Shown piece by piece: positions 16,478 through 26,587 of a DNA stretch of 64,000 nt. Origin of the DNA: an uncultured Acetatifactor sp. (GTDB lineage: Bacteria > Bacillota > Clostridia > Lachnospirales > Lachnospiraceae); assembly GCA_910589655.1 (NCBI GenBank), contig CAJUTJ010000188.1, positions 48,475 to 112,474 of the forward strand. Direction: 5' to 3'. A program made the translations under genes and the position numbers. Numbering within the stretch: position 1 is the first letter of the stretch; every line of letters begins with the position of its first letter. Under the pieces are notes generated by a model. That model worked only from the letters and a program-made list of their open reading frames with translations. It searched no databases and was not told the origin of the DNA.

Positions 16478-17866
16478 ATGAATAATGCAATAGCCACCAC
16501 CGCTCTCATAATCACATATTTGGCAACGGGTATTCTGCACTTTTTCGGATTCGACTTTACCTATACCCCTGTGGAATATAAGGAAAGCACGGAGTGTCTG
16601 GCCAATCCCTACATGGGTTTTTACCATATCTATGGATATACTTTGGCAGATAATGTGGTTTATGCCGATGCCGAAGACGTACCCAATCTTCCCGACCCGG
16701 AAGACACCGCAGGAGAACGCTTGGCGCTGATCCAAATCAATCTTCTGAATTACAGGGACAGGCCGCTGACGGATGACGCTCTGGCCCAGCTGGATTCCAT
16801 ACTGGCCGCATGGAGCGGTACGGATTACAGCCTTCTTCTACGTTTCATTTATGATTGGAACGGCACCGCGCAGAATACGGAGCCTCAGGAAATCGCCGTC
16901 ATTCTGCAGCATATGGAACAGACTGCGTCCGTTTACAACCAATATGCCGGCCATATCTTCTCTTTGCAGGGACTTTTCACCGGCAATTATGGGGAAATGA
17001 ACAATACCAAATACGGCAGTACCGAGAATATGCAGGCGCTTGCGGCCAAACTGGCGGAAACGGCAGACCCGTCCGTCTATCTGGCGGTCCGCACTCCCGG
17101 CCAATGGAGACGCATAACGGCGGCAGGAAGCTATGAAGAATTGGCCGCCCGGCCGGACAGTCCCTATCTGCACCGTCTGGGTCTCTATAACGACGGCATG
17201 TTGGGAAGCGACACCGACACCGGTACTTATATGGACGGTTTCTCCCGGGAGGAAGAGCTTGCTTTTCAAGACCGGCTCTGCCTGACCGTTCCCAACGGCG
17301 GAGAAGTCATTTTCGACAACCCCTATAACGATCTGGAAAATGCCGTCGGAGATATGAGACGGATGCATGTTTCCTATTTGAACAGCGCTTATGACGCCTC
17401 CGTATTGGATAAATGGAAAAGCACTGTCTACACCGGTTCCGGCCCCTTTAACGGCATTTCCGGATATGACTATATCCGCTGCCATATGGGCTACCGCTTT
17501 GTCCTGCGTTCCTCCGAAATCCTGCGGGATTATGATCTGATGCAGTCCTCCCTGAAGGTTACTGTTGAGAATGTAGGATTTTCCGGAAGCTACCGCAGCT
17601 TTTCCTTCCGCCTCACCGTATTAAACACAGAGACAGGAGAGACCTTCCTCTTCTCTCCCGAAACGGATTCCTCCTGTCTGTCCGGCGGTGAGACAGCCGT
17701 ATTTGAGCTTCCGCTGATGATGGAAACTCTCTCTCCGGGGACTTACGGGCTTTACTGGCAGACTACGGATGACATCACCGGAGAAGCCATCCTGTACGGA
17801 AACGATATGCCATTGACGGAACACGGATATCTGCTGGGAACTCTGTCAGTTAATCCCGCCCAATAG
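16478..17866 (+). CDS. DUF4832/DUF4874 family protein, membrane-anchored
   Basis: This encodes 462 residues with AAGGAG 5 nt before the ATG. A hydrophobic N-terminal helix (about residues 5-25) is followed by a TIM-barrel-like region (NPYMGFYHIYGYT, LALIQINLLNYRDRPL, FSLQGLFTGNYGEMNNTKY) and a C-terminal beta-sandwich. This is the layout of proteins with the adjacent DUF4874 and DUF4832 domains, which look like inactive or uncharacterised glycoside hydrolases. Its stop overlaps that of a convergent paralogue by 21 bp. The role is unknown; location among polysaccharide genes suggests glycan handling outside the membrane. Confidence 0.75.
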   Translation: MNNAIATTALIITYLATGILHFFGFDFTYTPVEYKESTECLANPYMGFYHIYGYTLADNVVYADAEDVPNLPDPEDTAGERLALIQINLLNYRDRPLTDDALAQLDSILAAWSGTDYSLLLRFIYDWNGTAQNTEPQEIAVILQHMEQTASVYNQYAGHIFSLQGLFTGNYGEMNNTKYGSTENMQALAAKLAETADPSVYLAVRTPGQWRRITAAGSYEELAARPDSPYLHRLGLYNDGMLGSDTDTGTYMDGFSREEELAFQDRLCLTVPNGGEVIFDNPYNDLENAVGDMRRMHVSYLNSAYDASVLDKWKSTVYTGSGPFNGISGYDYIRCHMGYRFVLRSSEILRDYDLMQSSLKVTVENVGFSGSYRSFSFRLTVLNTETGETFLFSPETDSSCLSGGETAVFELPLMMETLSPGTYGLYWQTTDDITGEAILYGNDMPLTEHGYLLGTLSVNPAQ

Positions 17867-19105
17867 CAGTCTCTCTCCCGCCGGCTCATTGGCAAACCGA
17901 ATAAGGCTTTCGTCTCTCACGCGCCGCAGCTCTCCGTAGAAGCAGGTTCCTTTTGTACACTGCTCAGGCTCCAAGGGAATACGCAGTGTCAGGCTTTCCC
18001 CGCCTTCAAGCTTTCCCAGCCCGCAGTCCAAGGAGCTGATCCGGCGGTCTCCGGACTGCCCCCCTGCGGATAAGTCAAATCGGACCGCCTCCCCGCAGCA
18101 GGCAAAGCCATGGTTGGTTATTTTAAGCTTTAAACAGCTCTCCCTCCCTTTTTTCTCAAAGGATACCGTCTCCGCCGTGAGCCGGTATCCCAGACAGGCT
18201 CCTATGGTATCGTATAGGCTGACTCCGGAAGAATACTCCATCTCCTTCCACTTCCGAAGTCTGGCCTCCTCATGAACACAGTTTAAATAGCTGACACAAA
18301 GCATTCGGAGGCGTTTCAAGGTATCCGGCGGTGTCATATCCTCACCGCTCAATACTTCGCCCCCGAAAGGCACCCGGACCGCAAGCTTCCGTAAAAAGGC
18401 AATTTCCTCTTCGGGGCGCCAAGGCCGGATCCATCCCGCCTTGCCGCTGTCCTGTGTGCCGAAAGTTCCCATATGCGTATCGGAGGCAAATATGGCATCG
18501 TCAAAACAGCCTGCCAATGTGCCGTCCATGTCGTTTGGAGCTTGTATCATCCTGAACTGTACCGGCTTTCTCACCGCAAAGCGTACTTTCCCTTCGGTTT
18601 CGAACAGGAAGCTTTGGGACAGTTCACACAGATATTTTTCCGTCACAAACTTTGAGGTATGCATCTCCCCCCAGCTTCCTATCAGCAGCCCCTGAAAGAC
18701 AAGGATATGGCGGCTGTGCCGGATCAGCAGCGGCGCCAGCTGCCGGACATGCAGCTGTACCTTGGAAAAAAGAGAAGGCTCACGTTCCAGTCCCTTCCCT
18801 TGTGTATCATAGGCGATCCTCAGGATGATATCTTTACCGCCTGCCGCAAAGCAGTCCAATATTTTATCGATCAGGCTCAGACCTTCTTCCTCCAGAGGCC
18901 GCTCCCTGTACGCACCGATGTCGATAAGTACCAACGCCAGAGTCTCCGTCTCATACAATACCGGCGGCAGGTCACAGCTTTGTCCTTCCCCTATGGTATA
19001 AGTATAGATGCGATACCAGCCTCTTCCGGGGTTAGGCACGTCTCCCGCCGCTTGGCGGAGGTCGGCGCTACGGAAAGCCGTTTTCCTGTCAGAAAAAAAT
19101 ATCAT
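17846..19105 (-). CDS. DUF4832/DUF4874 family protein, paralogue without signal
   Basis: This encodes 419 residues. The domain layout matches the convergent neighbour: PNPGRGWYRIYTYTI, LALVLIDIGAYRERPL, FQGLLIGSWGEMHTSKF and SYLNCVHE align with equivalent segments there. There is no signal peptide or membrane helix, so it may be cytosolic or exported by another route. It overlaps the upstream glycosyltransferase gene by 17 bp (operon with the GT2, GT4 and DUF2304 genes). Sequence identity with the neighbour looks low, so the duplication is not recent. Confidence 0.75.
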   Translation of the reverse strand: MIFFSDRKTAFRSADLRQAAGDVPNPGRGWYRIYTYTIGEGQSCDLPPVLYETETLALVLIDIGAYRERPLEEEGLSLIDKILDCFAAGGKDIILRIAYDTQGKGLEREPSLFSKVQLHVRQLAPLLIRHSRHILVFQGLLIGSWGEMHTSKFVTEKYLCELSQSFLFETEGKVRFAVRKPVQFRMIQAPNDMDGTLAGCFDDAIFASDTHMGTFGTQDSGKAGWIRPWRPEEEIAFLRKLAVRVPFGGEVLSGEDMTPPDTLKRLRMLCVSYLNCVHEEARLRKWKEMEYSSGVSLYDTIGACLGYRLTAETVSFEKKGRESCLKLKITNHGFACCGEAVRFDLSAGGQSGDRRISSLDCGLGKLEGGESLTLRIPLEPEQCTKGTCFYGELRRVRDESLIRFANEPAGERLLLGGIN

Positions 19106-19880
19106 CCTTTTTCACTCCCATTCCGATATGTAAAACCTTAATGCGGAACACCACCGCCATAATGGAAAACATCATACGGAACATATAGACAAAAGGCTTC
19201 AGGCCGGAATGCATACTGACCCCAAACCCCCTGTTATGCATCACCGCAGGAATTTCCACCACATTATAACCCAAAAGAAGCATCTGAATCAGCATATTGG
19301 CGTCGGGATATGAATTGTCAAAGTTCCCGAACTTGGAATAATGAAGGGCGGCTCTGCAGCTCAAACCCTGAAGGCCGGTGGTGGGATCGTTGATCCTGCG
19401 TCCGGTGGCAATCTTAATGCAGCGCCGGAACAGGGCATATGCGATTTTTTTGAAGACGGATACCTGAAATTCGCTGCTTCCCTCCATAAAACGAGAGCCC
19501 AGCACAATGTCGGGACATTCTCCGTTCTCCCCCGGTGTTTTCAGTTTCTCATAGATAACGGAAATATTGCAGACATCATGTTGTCCGTCCGCATCCATTT
19601 GAATAATATATTTGTACCTTCTGCGAATAGCATATTTATATCCCAGCTGAATGGCGCTGCCATAACCCAGATTAAACACATTTGTGATCAGCGCGTAGCC
19701 ATGCTTCTTGACAATCCAGTTGGTGTAGTCCGAGGAAGCATCGTTCATGACCAATACATCCGCTATCTCCGATATTTCCGGAGAAGCCAGCTGTTTCAAT
19801 ACACCGGTAATATTTTGTTCCTCATTATATGCCGGCATGATAATCAGCAAATCCTTCTGTTCCCTGTACTTCACATCCAT
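19089..19880 (-). CDS. family 2 glycosyltransferase (dolichyl-phosphate mannose synthase-like)
   Basis: This encodes about 263 residues. Motifs: IMPAYNEEQNITGVL, NDASSD, GYGSAIQLGYKYA and QMDADGQH, the pattern of polyprenyl-phosphate sugar synthases that make lipid-linked monosaccharides. No C-terminal membrane helix pair is obvious beyond a short hydrophobic stretch (MFRMMFSIMAVVFRI). Start choice: ATG 19880 has GGGAG only 3 nt upstream, so GTG 19874 (spacing about 8) is a serious alternative. It probably supplies lipid-linked sugar to the local glycan pathway. Confidence 0.85.
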   Translation of the reverse strand: MDVKYREQKDLLIIMPAYNEEQNITGVLKQLASPEISEIADVLVMNDASSDYTNWIVKKHGYALITNVFNLGYGSAIQLGYKYAIRRRYKYIIQMDADGQHDVCNISVIYEKLKTPGENGECPDIVLGSRFMEGSSEFQVSVFKKIAYALFRRCIKIATGRRINDPTTGLQGLSCRAALHYSKFGNFDNSYPDANMLIQMLLLGYNVVEIPAVMHNRGFGVSMHSGLKPFVYMFRMMFSIMAVVFRIKVLHIGMGVKKDDIFF

Positions 19881-20016
19881 CTCTCCCTTAATGATCTGTA
19901 AAAAGTATTCTCCTCCCCAAAGCCCCATGCATACGGCTCTCTCCGTAAGCCGACGCACCCACCCGGAGCAATATCGGATTTTACGTGCAAAAAACGCCTC
20001 GCGGATAAAACGGCTC

Positions 20017-21222
20017 TTATCCGTCCAGCAATTCTGTCAAAAGTCTGATATCCTCCGTATAGACCACCTGCTTGCGGGAGGCCGCATGCCCCAGCGCCTC
20101 CCGCAAGCAGGCGTCGTCCAGCAGCCTTTGAATCGCTTCCTTCACCGCTGCCGGGGACAACTCACAGAGAATCCCGTCCACATCATGTATGATTTGTTCC
20201 CGGTTGCCGGTGCAGTCCGAGGCAATAATGGGGCATCCCAAAATCTGAGCCTCCTGCAAAGCAATGCTCTTCCCCTCAAACCGTGTGGCATGGACATATA
20301 AATCCGTTTGCCTGTAATAGGGAAACGGATTTTCCACCGCACCTGCCAGAATAAAGTCTTCCTCCAGCCCCAGCTCCCCGATCTTCCGCTCCAAAGCCCG
20401 GCGCTCCTCTCCCTCTCCCAGCACATACCATCTGACCTTACAGCCGGAATCCTTCAAAAGCTTCATGGCTTCTATGGCCACGGGATAGGCTTTTTGACCG
20501 GTCAGTCTGCCCACCGTCAGGATTCTGCGTCCGGTATACCCATCCGAAAAGCCGTCTCCCCGATCTGCTTTTTCCAGTATTTTGTTCCGGTCGATCATAT
20601 TGTGGAATATGTGAATCCGGTCTGCGCATTCCGGATAGGCAAGAAGCAGCTTTTCCATAATTTCCCCCGCCACGGGGAACAACGCGTCAAACTGCAGATA
20701 ACAGTCCCTGTCAAGCCTTCTGGTATAACCCGCCTGCTCGTAATCTATGTGTATAAAAGCCGCTTTCTTTGCCGCCTTCACATGATCCGCCACATAGTAG
20801 GCGGAACCGCCCTCCAAAAAAGCCACAGCCAGATCATATTCCCCGGAAATCCTCATTCCCCCGTCGGACAGTACTCTCCACAGCAATTTATCAAGCTGAA
20901 CCCTATGCTTCTGCAGCATCTCCCAAAGATTACGGCACAGATAAGGGAACAGCTTCAGCGCCGTCCCGCGGCAGAGTAAAGCCTTGGCTACACGGCCTGC
21001 CATGCGCAGTCTCCCTTTGGCGGAGAGCACGGAACAGTCGCTGAAGGATCTGTTCAGCAGACGCACTCCGGGGGGCAGCTTTGACACCAGCTCTCCCTGC
21101 CCCATCAGCACATAAAGGTCAATCTCATAAGATTCCTTCAATCTGCCAAGGAGCTCTAAAAGAGCCGTCTCCGCTCCTGCATGACCCAATGTATTCATCA
21201 CAAAAAGGATACGTTTATTCAT
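20017..21222 (-). CDS. family 4 glycosyltransferase
   Basis: This encodes about 401 residues from ATG 21222, chosen for the AAAGGAGC site upstream. GT-B motifs: LFVMNTLGHAGAETALLEL at the N-terminus, LTVGRLTGQKAYPVAIEA and the ExxxxxxxE motif in TRFEGKSIALQEAQILGCP. It overlaps the DUF2304 gene by 8 bp. Together with the downstream GT2 and DUF4832 genes it forms a short operon beside the Pel-type synthase genes. Confidence 0.85.
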   Translation of the reverse strand: MNKRILFVMNTLGHAGAETALLELLGRLKESYEIDLYVLMGQGELVSKLPPGVRLLNRSFSDCSVLSAKGRLRMAGRVAKALLCRGTALKLFPYLCRNLWEMLQKHRVQLDKLLWRVLSDGGMRISGEYDLAVAFLEGGSAYYVADHVKAAKKAAFIHIDYEQAGYTRRLDRDCYLQFDALFPVAGEIMEKLLLAYPECADRIHIFHNMIDRNKILEKADRGDGFSDGYTGRRILTVGRLTGQKAYPVAIEAMKLLKDSGCKVRWYVLGEGEERRALERKIGELGLEEDFILAGAVENPFPYYRQTDLYVHATRFEGKSIALQEAQILGCPIIASDCTGNREQIIHDVDGILCELSPAAVKEAIQRLLDDACLREALGHAASRKQVVYTEDIRLLTELLDG

Positions 21223-21586
21223 GGGTCTTTTGCTCCTTTGCCGTTGTAAGCTCTTGAAGAATACTTTCATTCTCCTGATTCAGCAGCGATACCTGCATGG
21301 CAAGCTCCTGATTCTTCATCACCAGAACGGAAATCGCCTGACTGAATCCAAACAGAGAGAGCACAAGCAGTATTCCCAGAAATATCACAATTGCCAGCAC
21401 TGTGGTAATACTCTGTTCCGCCGCTATAAGCACAATCCCCGACACCGTCAGGCACAATGCGGCAATCCCCCATATCATACCAAAGTTTTCCGTGAGCCTG
21501 TGCTTTGCATAGGCTATAAAGCTCCCCGCCAGAAGCAGTACCCCTAATGCGGTCATTGCAACTCCCGCAATTTTCACCATCTCCAT
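21215..21586 (-). CDS. DUF2304 family small membrane protein
   Basis: This encodes 123 residues with three predicted membrane helices (about 5-25, 35-55, 65-87) and a polar coiled C-terminus (MKNQELAMQVSLLNQENES). This is the typical form of DUF2304 proteins, which sit beside polyprenyl-phosphate glycosyltransferases and probably help them at the membrane. ATG 21586 and ATG 21580 are both possible starts; the latter has the better spacing to GAGG. Confidence 0.7.
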   Translation of the reverse strand: MEMVKIAGVAMTALGVLLLAGSFIAYAKHRLTENFGMIWGIAALCLTVSGIVLIAAEQSITTVLAIVIFLGILLVLSLFGFSQAISVLVMKNQELAMQVSLLNQENESILQELTTAKEQKTHE

Positions 21587-21678
21587 GACCTCATCCTACT
21601 CCCATTTCCATGTTTTTTACGACAACCGTCAACTCCGCTCCACCGCCGGTTCCGCGAGATATCCGGTTTTCCTCTGCA

Positions 21679-23139
21679 TTATGCGGCGCTGTCAGGTCTT
21701 TTTGTCTTATCATATACCTTTGCATCCGGCCTCTTCCCCTTAGCCGCCGGAAACAGGGAACCCTTGCAGAAGGTATGCTCGTCCAAATGCCTCTCCACCC
21801 ACCGAAGCCGTATATAAGCCACTGTCAACCCCACGTAGCTGCCAATCACCAGCCCCAGCCCGTACCAGATTTCCGTCATCTCTCTGGATTTCAGACTGCC
21901 CAGAAAAGTGATCAGGCAGAAAGAAACAGCCGTCAGAACCGCACCGTTTAAATCGTTAAAATAATACAGGAAAATAATTTCCGCATACATCACAAACAAG
22001 ATAAAATATCCTGCGGCAAGACACGGGTATATTCTCAATGTGGTGCCGGAAAACCCCAGCCGCGGCAGAAAAATCAGCAACACCAGATACAGCACCACCG
22101 ATATGATAAACTGAATCCGCACCAGATTCAGCAGTTCCCGTGAAAGCTGCCGGAACATTCTGGTCTTGGTATTGATAATATCCTGCCAGCGTCCGCCCGT
22201 CACTGCCTCGGAATATACCTTATACCTCTCGTGAAAATGCATTTCCACTCTGGAAATAAATATCACCGAGGCGGAAATATTGGTAAACATGGCAAGGCAG
22301 GTAGCCATATCATACAGCGGCGCCATCACAAAGGAATCCGCTACCACCATCTTAAGCCTTGTATCCCAAAACACAAAGTTATGGACGTAAAGCCCCAGCG
22401 TATATCCTGTATTCACCACTACCAATTTCCAATATTTTTTAAAATAAAGAAATACCTTTTTGTAGTTATTGCTGTTTTTCTTAAAGTAACGGCGGACAGT
22501 GGACATTTCCAACACGGCTGTCAGCAAAAAACCCATGCTCAATGCCAACAGCATACTGTAAGTCAGCTCTGTCTCAAATACGGTAACCAGCAGAAACGCC
22601 ACCCCAAACGCAAATGCCATGCCTCCGAAGAAATAGATGGATATCTTGGCATAATCCTTGCATATGGACAGATACAGCATGGAATAGAACACCAGCACCA
22701 GCGCGATATATCCGCAGAAACCCGTAAATACAAAATGCAGCGCCACACCCCCCGCCACGTACTCCCAAATGCAGAAAGGAATTCCCAGAAGACAGCTCAA
22801 AGAAATGTTTAAAATCAACCCCGCGTAATAGCAAGGCATAATGTCCTCATAGGTCTCATCATAGATCACATCGGATAGATACCGCGAAAGCACGGCGTTA
22901 AAAGGAGCCGCCGTGAGCAGCGAAAAAATAAAAATATACAGTATTGTAGCGGAAAAAAGATTCCTCTGTGCATATCCCAGTGTAGCATATCCCAACGTTA
23001 TGCTCATCAGCATAATGTTTCCAATTACAACAAACATGGGCGTTACGGTAATCATCATACTGTATCCAAATCCCACCAAATTCATTGCAATGGTTTCTTT
23101 CCCAAAGATTCGATTCAGCCTTACGCCTATTCCAGCCAT
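21679..23139 (-). CDS. pelG: PelG-like exopolysaccharide transporter
   Basis: This encodes about 486 residues from ATG 23139 (AGGAGAGG upstream). It has twelve or so membrane helices with the PelG N-terminus (MAGIGVRLNRIF) and a long middle with YFKKYWKLVVVNTGYTLGLY-type segments. PelG is a MOP-superfamily membrane partner of the glycosyltransferase PelF in making the cationic, amino-sugar exopolysaccharide Pel. It follows pelF by 93 bp. Its C-terminal tail is basic and soluble. Confidence 0.88.
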   Translation of the reverse strand: MAGIGVRLNRIFGKETIAMNLVGFGYSMMITVTPMFVVIGNIMLMSITLGYATLGYAQRNLFSATILYIFIFSLLTAAPFNAVLSRYLSDVIYDETYEDIMPCYYAGLILNISLSCLLGIPFCIWEYVAGGVALHFVFTGFCGYIALVLVFYSMLYLSICKDYAKISIYFFGGMAFAFGVAFLLVTVFETELTYSMLLALSMGFLLTAVLEMSTVRRYFKKNSNNYKKVFLYFKKYWKLVVVNTGYTLGLYVHNFVFWDTRLKMVVADSFVMAPLYDMATCLAMFTNISASVIFISRVEMHFHERYKVYSEAVTGGRWQDIINTKTRMFRQLSRELLNLVRIQFIISVVLYLVLLIFLPRLGFSGTTLRIYPCLAAGYFILFVMYAEIIFLYYFNDLNGAVLTAVSFCLITFLGSLKSREMTEIWYGLGLVIGSYVGLTVAYIRLRWVERHLDEHTFCKGSLFPAAKGKRPDAKVYDKTKRPDSAA

Positions 23140-23232
23140 ATAACCTCTCCTATCCATCCCCGGTGCAGACAACGCAAATCCGTATGCATCCGCCGATGAC
23201 TCCGAGAAAGCGGTGATTCCGCAAATGCTTCC

Positions 23233-24654
23233 TTAGAGCCAGTCCTCGATATCCCGGTAAATTTTATGATATGTCGCCTTCATGTCTTCGATCTTATAAC
23301 GGGCCATCAGCCGCTTATAACCGTTCTCTCCCATTTCCACACGTTTTTCCTTGTTGTAGGCAAGCTCCAGAATGGCTGCGGTGATCTCCTCCACGTTCAT
23401 GACATGGGTGAGAATGCCGGCGGGTCCGAAGGAATCCCCCTCACCGTAGATCAATCCGCGGCAGTTTCCCACATCCGTGGCAATGGCCGGTTTATGCGCC
23501 GCATATCCTTCCAGTATGGTCAGGGGCTGTCCCTCGCTGACGCTGGTCAAAATGGTCATATCCATCTGCCATAAGTACTCCGGTACGTTCACCCTTCCCG
23601 TAAATACCACATCCCGAACCTCCAATGTCTGTACCAAATCCATACATTCTTCCGCATACTCCGGATCTTCGTCCGTCGGTCCCATGATCCACAGCTTCAA
23701 CGCCGGAACCTTCTTTTTGGCAAAGGCAAATGCACGGATCAATGTCTTCACATCCTTAATGGGCGTCACGCGGAGCACTGCGCCCACATGGATCATATCC
23801 TCCTCCAGCGTGCGTTTCATACTCTCCTTCACCACAAAGCGCGAGGCGTCGATTCCGTTGGGAGTCACCTGCGTAATATCCTTGTCACAGCCTAATTCTA
23901 TCTGCAGCTCTTTGGCATGTTCATACAGACTGGTCACCAGCTCCGCCTCACTGTAGGCCAGCTTAGACATTTTCTTAAACTGTTCGATCCAAATATTTTT
24001 ATAGATTCCCTCCACCCACTTTGCGCGGATCAGCTCTTCCTCACGTTCTCTGGTATAAATTCCATGCTCCGAGATCACAAGCCGGCAGTTGTGTTTATAC
24101 TTTGCCATACACCCCAAGATTCCCGCATATCCGGTTGCCACGCAGTGATACACATCGGCTTTGGGCACATCTATCCTCATGGTCAAAAACAGCGGCAGAT
24201 AAATAGACCGCATGGTCCATAGAAAATCGGAAAAAACCACTTCCGGGTACCGCAGCTGGTAGCACTCCCTCACCGCCCGGAAGAAGTCCGGACCCATCAA
24301 GAGCTGGTTCAGGGAAAGCCTCTTCTCGGCAAAAAGCCGAAACAGCGGTTTCCATTTAACGTTCTGGTTCAGCAGAAGGCTTTTCAGCGCCTCATATTCT
24401 TCCTTGCTCAGTTTCTTCTGCCTCTTTCCGGCTCCCTCGTTGACCCAGTCGTTGTCTTGAAGATACAGTTCATGTACTTCCGTCAAATTCTCCGGCAGCT
24501 CGTAAGCGAACTTTCCCCGAAAGGATCGATTGGCCACAATGGCCGTCAGAATAAATTCCTGCTCGGGAAATGACTTTATAAGACTGTGAATCCAGCTGGA
24601 CACGCCGCCCACCACATAGGGATAGCAGCCCTCCGCAACAATACAAATCTTCAT
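23233..24654 (-). CDS. pelF: PelF-like GT4 glycosyltransferase
   Basis: This encodes 473 residues, matching the PelF length. It begins MKICIVAEGCYPYVVGGVSSW, the hallmark PelF N-terminus, and has SEHGIYTREREEE, VTPNGID and the donor motif SVSEGQPLTILEGYA. PelF is the cytosolic polymerase of Pel, using UDP-N-acetylhexosamines. The gene has a GAGAG site 3-8 nt before ATG and lies 35 bp after the PelA-like gene. Confidence 0.9.
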   Translation of the reverse strand: MKICIVAEGCYPYVVGGVSSWIHSLIKSFPEQEFILTAIVANRSFRGKFAYELPENLTEVHELYLQDNDWVNEGAGKRQKKLSKEEYEALKSLLLNQNVKWKPLFRLFAEKRLSLNQLLMGPDFFRAVRECYQLRYPEVVFSDFLWTMRSIYLPLFLTMRIDVPKADVYHCVATGYAGILGCMAKYKHNCRLVISEHGIYTREREEELIRAKWVEGIYKNIWIEQFKKMSKLAYSEAELVTSLYEHAKELQIELGCDKDITQVTPNGIDASRFVVKESMKRTLEEDMIHVGAVLRVTPIKDVKTLIRAFAFAKKKVPALKLWIMGPTDEDPEYAEECMDLVQTLEVRDVVFTGRVNVPEYLWQMDMTILTSVSEGQPLTILEGYAAHKPAIATDVGNCRGLIYGEGDSFGPAGILTHVMNVEEITAAILELAYNKEKRVEMGENGYKRLMARYKIEDMKATYHKIYRDIEDWL

Positions 24655-24689
24655 CTTGCTCTCTTTTCTGTAATCAATCCATACCCTGA

Positions 24690-26504
24690 TTATCTATAAA
24701 GCTCCGGCACGGTGCTTTCTACCTCTATCTCCACTTCGGTTTCGGCAGCTTCCAACAGATAATAGCCCCCGCCCATATCTTGAAGCGCGCCTCCCCGCAC
24801 CTTGCCGGGCACTCCGTTGTTTATTTTCAATAAAAACCATGCGGCATCCCGAAACTCGTTAATATGGAGGAAAATTGTATCGCCCGTCCTCTCTGCCCTA
24901 TAATCCAGAGTCAGGAATTTCCTGACTCTGGCATCACTTTCCGTCAAAGTAGTCTGTTCAAACACCTCATAATCCTGCCAGTATGTACAGAGGTTCCGGG
25001 AGATTTCACGGGAAAGATTCTGCCAATAATCTTCCTCCGTCTCCGGATAGGATACTTCCTTCATATCCAGCACGGCATTCGAATAGCCTAACGCCGTCTC
25101 ATACCCCATAATCGCCAGATTCCCGCCAAAGGTATGATCTCTGGCGTAAGTCGTTCCCCTCTGCATTACAATATTTCTGTCCAAATAATCAACAATAGGC
25201 TCTTCATCGTCCGGCGCCGTCACGATGGTGCGGAGATGGGGATAATATCTTTTCCATGGAGCCGACATCACTTCCTCCAGATCCTCCGTATACATGGAAA
25301 TAAAAGTATATCCGTCAGCACCTTCCACATAAAAGGAATAGTCTCTGGCCAGCTTGCCTTCCAGAGAAATATCCGATACCCGCCCCATAGATACACCCAC
25401 TTCTCCATATTCCTCTTTTACAAGGGTTAGATAGCGAGTCAGGATTTCACTGTCCGGCTCCTTATCGTCATAGTAATCCAGCTGGGGCGCCGTCAAAAGA
25501 TTAATGCGGGCGCCTGTTTTTTCGGTAACGGAAATCAATGAGGGCCAAATCACACCTTCATACAGCGCAGGCTGCGCGCTGCTGTACAATTCCTCTAATT
25601 CCTCCGTATTATCCTCCGAAAAACCCGAAAATTCAGCCACCGTAAAACACTGTGCATTGATAACCGGATAGATTTCATAGGACTCGGCTTCCGCCATCAT
25701 AGCGCTTAAAAAGCCCACACCGTACATATTTAACATATAATTGGCATTTACGCAGAACACCTTGGCATTGCCCGCGCTTTTCCTCCAGAGAATCGCAGGC
25801 ATATTTTCGTTTTCATACTTTTCCTCGTCCATCATACCCATTATATAAGTCTTAGTGCCGCTGTCCAGCATGTACCACGGAACCACCATCTCCAGATTCT
25901 GTTCGTCGGTATCGTTCATGTCCGTGGCATAAATGCGCTCCCCTCCCAGCAGAAATCCCTCAAACAGGTGAACCCCGTCCACCAAAACCTCCCTCTTCTG
26001 TACACCTCGGATTCCCAAGAACTCACAAAGCTCCGGGCTTTCCGCCATAATGGCCAGATGGGGCATGCGGGCAAAAATCAAATGAACCCCCCTGTCCGTC
26101 AACTCTCTCATAATCGGCAGCTCCGTATCCACGTCCATGAATCTTCCGTCAATGATAACCACCTCCGGAAGATTCTCTTCGGGAATGGCGTAACCGGCCA
26201 GCGAATCGCACTCCAGAAATCCTCTCTTGGTGTAGGTACACCAATAAGATACTACCTCACGGATTTTGGGGGATAAACTCGTCCCCACGAAAACGGCATA
26301 CCTTCTGGGGGTATCCAATATGTCGCTGTACTCTTTTCCCGCCCGGTACATATTGGTGGCATTCATCCCCATGATATAGGTTTCCTCATAATCGTTGACA
26401 TTATATTCATTCAGCTCCTGCTTCACCACTCCGGTGAACAGGAACATAAAAATGATGATCAATATCATCAAAGTTATCGTCACAAAGTTTCTGCGTGATA
26501 CCAT
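24690..26504 (-). CDS. PelA-like extracytoplasmic protein (possible deacetylase/hydrolase)
   Basis: This encodes 604 residues with one N-terminal membrane helix (about 8-28), so most of the protein is outside the cell. The body has alternating alpha/beta segments (RRYAVFVG, VVIIDGRF, VHLIFAR) and a later barrel-like region (ARINLLTAPQLDYYDD), then a small C-terminal beta domain. Position between PelF and the other membrane components, size and topology fit the PelA-like or DUF2194-type protein of Gram-positive Pel loci. I cannot locate a clear deacetylase metal triad by eye, so activity is uncertain. Confidence 0.6.
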   Translation of the reverse strand: MVSRRNFVTITLMILIIIFMFLFTGVVKQELNEYNVNDYEETYIMGMNATNMYRAGKEYSDILDTPRRYAVFVGTSLSPKIREVVSYWCTYTKRGFLECDSLAGYAIPEENLPEVVIIDGRFMDVDTELPIMRELTDRGVHLIFARMPHLAIMAESPELCEFLGIRGVQKREVLVDGVHLFEGFLLGGERIYATDMNDTDEQNLEMVVPWYMLDSGTKTYIMGMMDEEKYENENMPAILWRKSAGNAKVFCVNANYMLNMYGVGFLSAMMAEAESYEIYPVINAQCFTVAEFSGFSEDNTEELEELYSSAQPALYEGVIWPSLISVTEKTGARINLLTAPQLDYYDDKEPDSEILTRYLTLVKEEYGEVGVSMGRVSDISLEGKLARDYSFYVEGADGYTFISMYTEDLEEVMSAPWKRYYPHLRTIVTAPDDEEPIVDYLDRNIVMQRGTTYARDHTFGGNLAIMGYETALGYSNAVLDMKEVSYPETEEDYWQNLSREISRNLCTYWQDYEVFEQTTLTESDARVRKFLTLDYRAERTGDTIFLHINEFRDAAWFLLKINNGVPGKVRGGALQDMGGGYYLLEAAETEVEIEVESTVPELYR

Positions 26505-26587
26505 CGTTCAGCCTTTCTGATATTAGAGTATGTTGAAAAATGCTTTCTCCGGAGCGTGCAAACCGCTTACAGTGCATGGTCAATTCA

